From: an uncultured Clostridia bacterium
GTDB lineage: Bacteria > Bacillota_A > Clostridia > TANB77 > CAG-508
Reading direction: 5' to 3'
DNA: 5,636 nucleotides
Assembly (NCBI GenBank): GCA_947628465.1
Contig: CANQZZ010000093.1
Coordinates: 1 to 5,636 of the forward strand
Below, one piece after another: positions 5,607 to 5,636 of the stretch; positions within the stretch are counted from its first letter, which is position 1; every line of letters starts with the position of its first letter. Below the pieces are notes generated by a model. The model did not search any database. It had not been told where the DNA came from and saw only the letters and a list, made by a program, of their open reading frames with translations. The position numbers were made by a program, and so were the translations under genes.

Positions 5607-5636
5607 ATACTTTCTCCAATGTTATTCTTCCTAATT

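Overview
The window is very AT-rich, and every gene in it lies on the minus strand. Spaced purine-rich Shine-Dalgarno sites (GGAG-type), TTG start codons, near-consensus sigma-A promoters and the gene set (class II lysS, recN, mini-RNase III) point to a low-GC Firmicutes bacterium, most likely an uncultured Clostridia-type organism. Tryptophan is written TGG in the clear genes, so nothing suggests a recoded UGA. This placement is an inference from sequence style and remembered families, not from a search.

In transcription order (right to left), the window opens with mrnC (5232-5606), the mini-RNase III that trims 23S rRNA precursors. Next is recN (3537-5156), the SMC-like DNA-break repair ATPase, with its own promoter. 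The spacer of that promoter holds a LexA-box-like palindrome, and a second short palindrome covers the predicted transcription start. A tRNA-Glu(CUC) gene with an encoded CCA end follows (3398-3472), with a strong promoter and an intrinsic terminator. Then comes a YefM/YoeB-type toxin-antitoxin operon with an operator-like inverted repeat inside its promoter. The antitoxin (2993-3241) is intact. The toxin (2731-2992) starts at a TTG directly after the antitoxin stop and carries a one-base insertion that breaks its frame before most of the active-site residues. A terminator related in sequence to the tRNA terminator closes this unit.

lysS (1098-2591) follows with a near-perfect promoter and a short leader with no room for a T-box. 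Downstream of lysS, with no convincing terminator between, are a PD-(D/E)XK nuclease-like protein of unknown role (218-985) and the first 63 codons of a macro-domain protein (1-189), which runs off the left edge.

The conserved genes are ordinary housekeeping functions: RNA processing, DNA repair, and lysine and glutamate decoding. The accessory content is the decayed toxin-antitoxin pair and the nuclease-like/macro-domain pair. That last pair is the best candidate for something undescribed, but the window cuts it off. No CRISPR array, insertion sequence or phage gene was seen.
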